Source of the DNA: Moringa oleifera
Taxonomy: Eukaryota > Streptophyta > Magnoliopsida > Brassicales > Moringaceae
Direction: 5' to 3'
Assembly: GCA_021397835.1 (NCBI GenBank)
Contig: JAJFZO010000731.1
Location: 744,001-808,000, forward strand
Length of the DNA stretch: 64,000 nucleotides
Shown piece after piece: positions 62,442 through 64,000 of the stretch. Numbering within the stretch: position 1 is the first letter of the stretch; the number at the start of each line of letters is the position of its first letter. Below the pieces are notes generated by a model. That model was given only the letters and a program-made list of their open reading frames with translations, was not told the DNA's origin and ran no database searches. The translations under genes were made by a program, and so were the position numbers.

Positions 62442-64000
62442 GGAAGAGAAAGGAAGGTACCCTGTTTACCCTGAATGGTGCCCACTTGGCATTTGTCTGT
62501 TGCCGCAAAGTGGCTTCGCTGGCTGAAGAGTTTGCTTTGGACCCAATGCGGAAATAACGCACATTTTGTTAACTTTTCTAGCTTCATTTTGTTCATATAT
62601 TCCCATCATTATCTTCAATCTTTGCCATTAGTCTTACGTCTCACTTAGTTTACAGAAAGCTTGTTTCTTCGACCACCAGCACGTTCACGTCTATGGCCAT
62701 TTAAGGAGGTGGCTCACATGCCTTGTTGAATCTTCGGACGCTTGACTATGTTTCTCTTTGGACATATCTTTCAATTCATATTCTTAATTTCATGTTAGCA
62801 TTATTGTTGTTCAAAGTTGCTAATAGAAAATTATTCCGTCCAAAAGTTTCATTTTCCTAATAAATACATTGTTTTGTATTTTTGTAATTATATTACAATC
62901 ATAGTTAATGTTAGTTACCGTTTTGGAACGAAATGGTGAAATCAAAAATTCTTAAATTTGTTGCATTAAGTTTATAAATTTATAAATGATACAAATTAAA
63001 TATAAAAAGGGTCAACATTATGTTGTAAATATTTGTTATCATGTGAGCTCACGATTTAAATTGGATTATTTCGAAAATTCTGTTCAACTTGAAAAAAGAA
63101 TAATTACAACGATCAAATCAATGTTCAATTTTCAGATGGACATTAAAATAATAATTAAGAGATTTATAGTTTTTTAAAAGTTTTGAGATAAATCTCTGAT
63201 TTTATTTGATAAAAATTCTTGATTTAAAAGCGTCTTATATAAGAGATTTTGATTTTTAAGTGACAGTTAGGATAAAAAAGATATCAAGAGATTTTAAACG
63301 TCGATTATGGCAAAATATACAAAAAACATATGTACCAATATTATTTATTTTTGAATTTATTAGATGCAAGACTATAATTTTTTTAAAGATATTAATTTGA
63401 CTATTTTACTATAAAATCTCAATGTAAGATGAATTAGTATTAAGATTTGAATATAACATATATACATAAAATTTCAAATTTATTGAAACTAAAATAAAAT
63501 TAACAAAATGGCCTAACATGGGTAATAGAGCTAGTTTTTCAGATAAACAAATGCCTAAAAAAGAGAATGTGTACAATGTCTCAAGTATATGACTCCATCC
63601 CTAAAAAAAAAAAGTAATATGACCCATTAATTCCCTTTTCCATTAATGTGAGATAAATAGGTCAATAATCTTTACTTTAGTGTCATTGATAGTCACGTAA
63701 CAATACTTCATTTATATATATAATTATAAAAAAAATAAATTTAATGATAAAACATTTCATCATTTAATTATAAAAGTTTTGTTATTAAAAAATACAATAA
63801 CGATTTAACAATGAAATTAGAAAGCGGTAAAGATACTTATAGCAAAAGGAAGTTTGGTGATAGAATTTCAAGTTTATCATTACCTAATGACAAATCATTG
63901 TCAAAATTAGTAATAGATCTCAATGGTCAGCAACAAAAGAGTTCGTCACTAAGCTTAAAGGTTTGTCATTGAGTCATTGCTCAGATTTCATTTAATCTAA
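62442..64000. other. Intergenic, AT-rich; no gene seen
   Basis: 62442-62700 may include a promoter and 5' UTR for the exon at 62189-62441. Beyond that the DNA is AT-rich with only short unrecognised frames and no clear repeat ends. Confidence 0.5.

Overview
This is nuclear DNA of a flowering plant, most likely a eudicot. The genes have many GT-AG introns, the intergenic DNA is very AT-rich, Mutator-like transposons (MULEs) and LINE debris are present, and every recognisable host protein is a plant ortholog. I cannot name the species. All exon boundaries were read by eye from splice sites and reading phase; no transcript data were available.

Layout. (1) 822-8821, minus: a complete seven-exon uracil-DNA glycosylase (UNG). 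(2) 9310-17311: MULE-A, an old 8.0-kb element whose transposase (plus) and DUF1985/ULP1-like gene (minus) are both decayed. Its ends are flanked by 9-bp duplications that match 7/9. (3) About 17585-18440, plus: an ARM-repeat pseudogene fragment, then featureless AT-rich DNA. (4) 20931-29995: MULE-B, a younger 9.07-kb relative in inverted orientation, with a perfect 9-bp target duplication. It has an apparently intact two-exon transposase (minus) and a ten-exon DUF1985/ULP1-like gene (plus) carrying one nonsense codon. (5) 30874-43088, plus: a twelve-exon Rgp1-family gene with a leader intron and a LINE remnant in its largest intron. (6) An AT-rich intergenic block, then 46629-52903, plus: a nucleolin-like gene with an expanded array of acidic exons, two RRMs and an RGG tail. 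(7) 55152-58561, minus: TAF11, a TFIID subunit, convergent with nucleolin. (8) About 62189-62441, minus: a possible first exon of an unrecognised gene. The rest looks intergenic.

The host genes are ordinary nuclear housekeeping functions: uracil repair, Rab6-type GEF, rRNA/nucleolar biology and basal transcription. UNG and the Rgp1 gene are divergent neighbours whose shared upstream space has been expanded to about 22 kb, mostly by the two MULEs.

The most unusual feature lies in the MULEs. Both carry clusters of a CpG-containing core (TCGTACC and variants) repeated about every 20-21 bp in their noncoding parts. The motif always points in the direction of transcription of the nearest transposon gene. 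Together with a DUF1985-family protein in the same element, this resembles the VANC-type anti-silencing systems of Arabidopsis VANDAL elements, with a different motif and a ULP1 protease domain on the same gene. That link is an inference and is testable.
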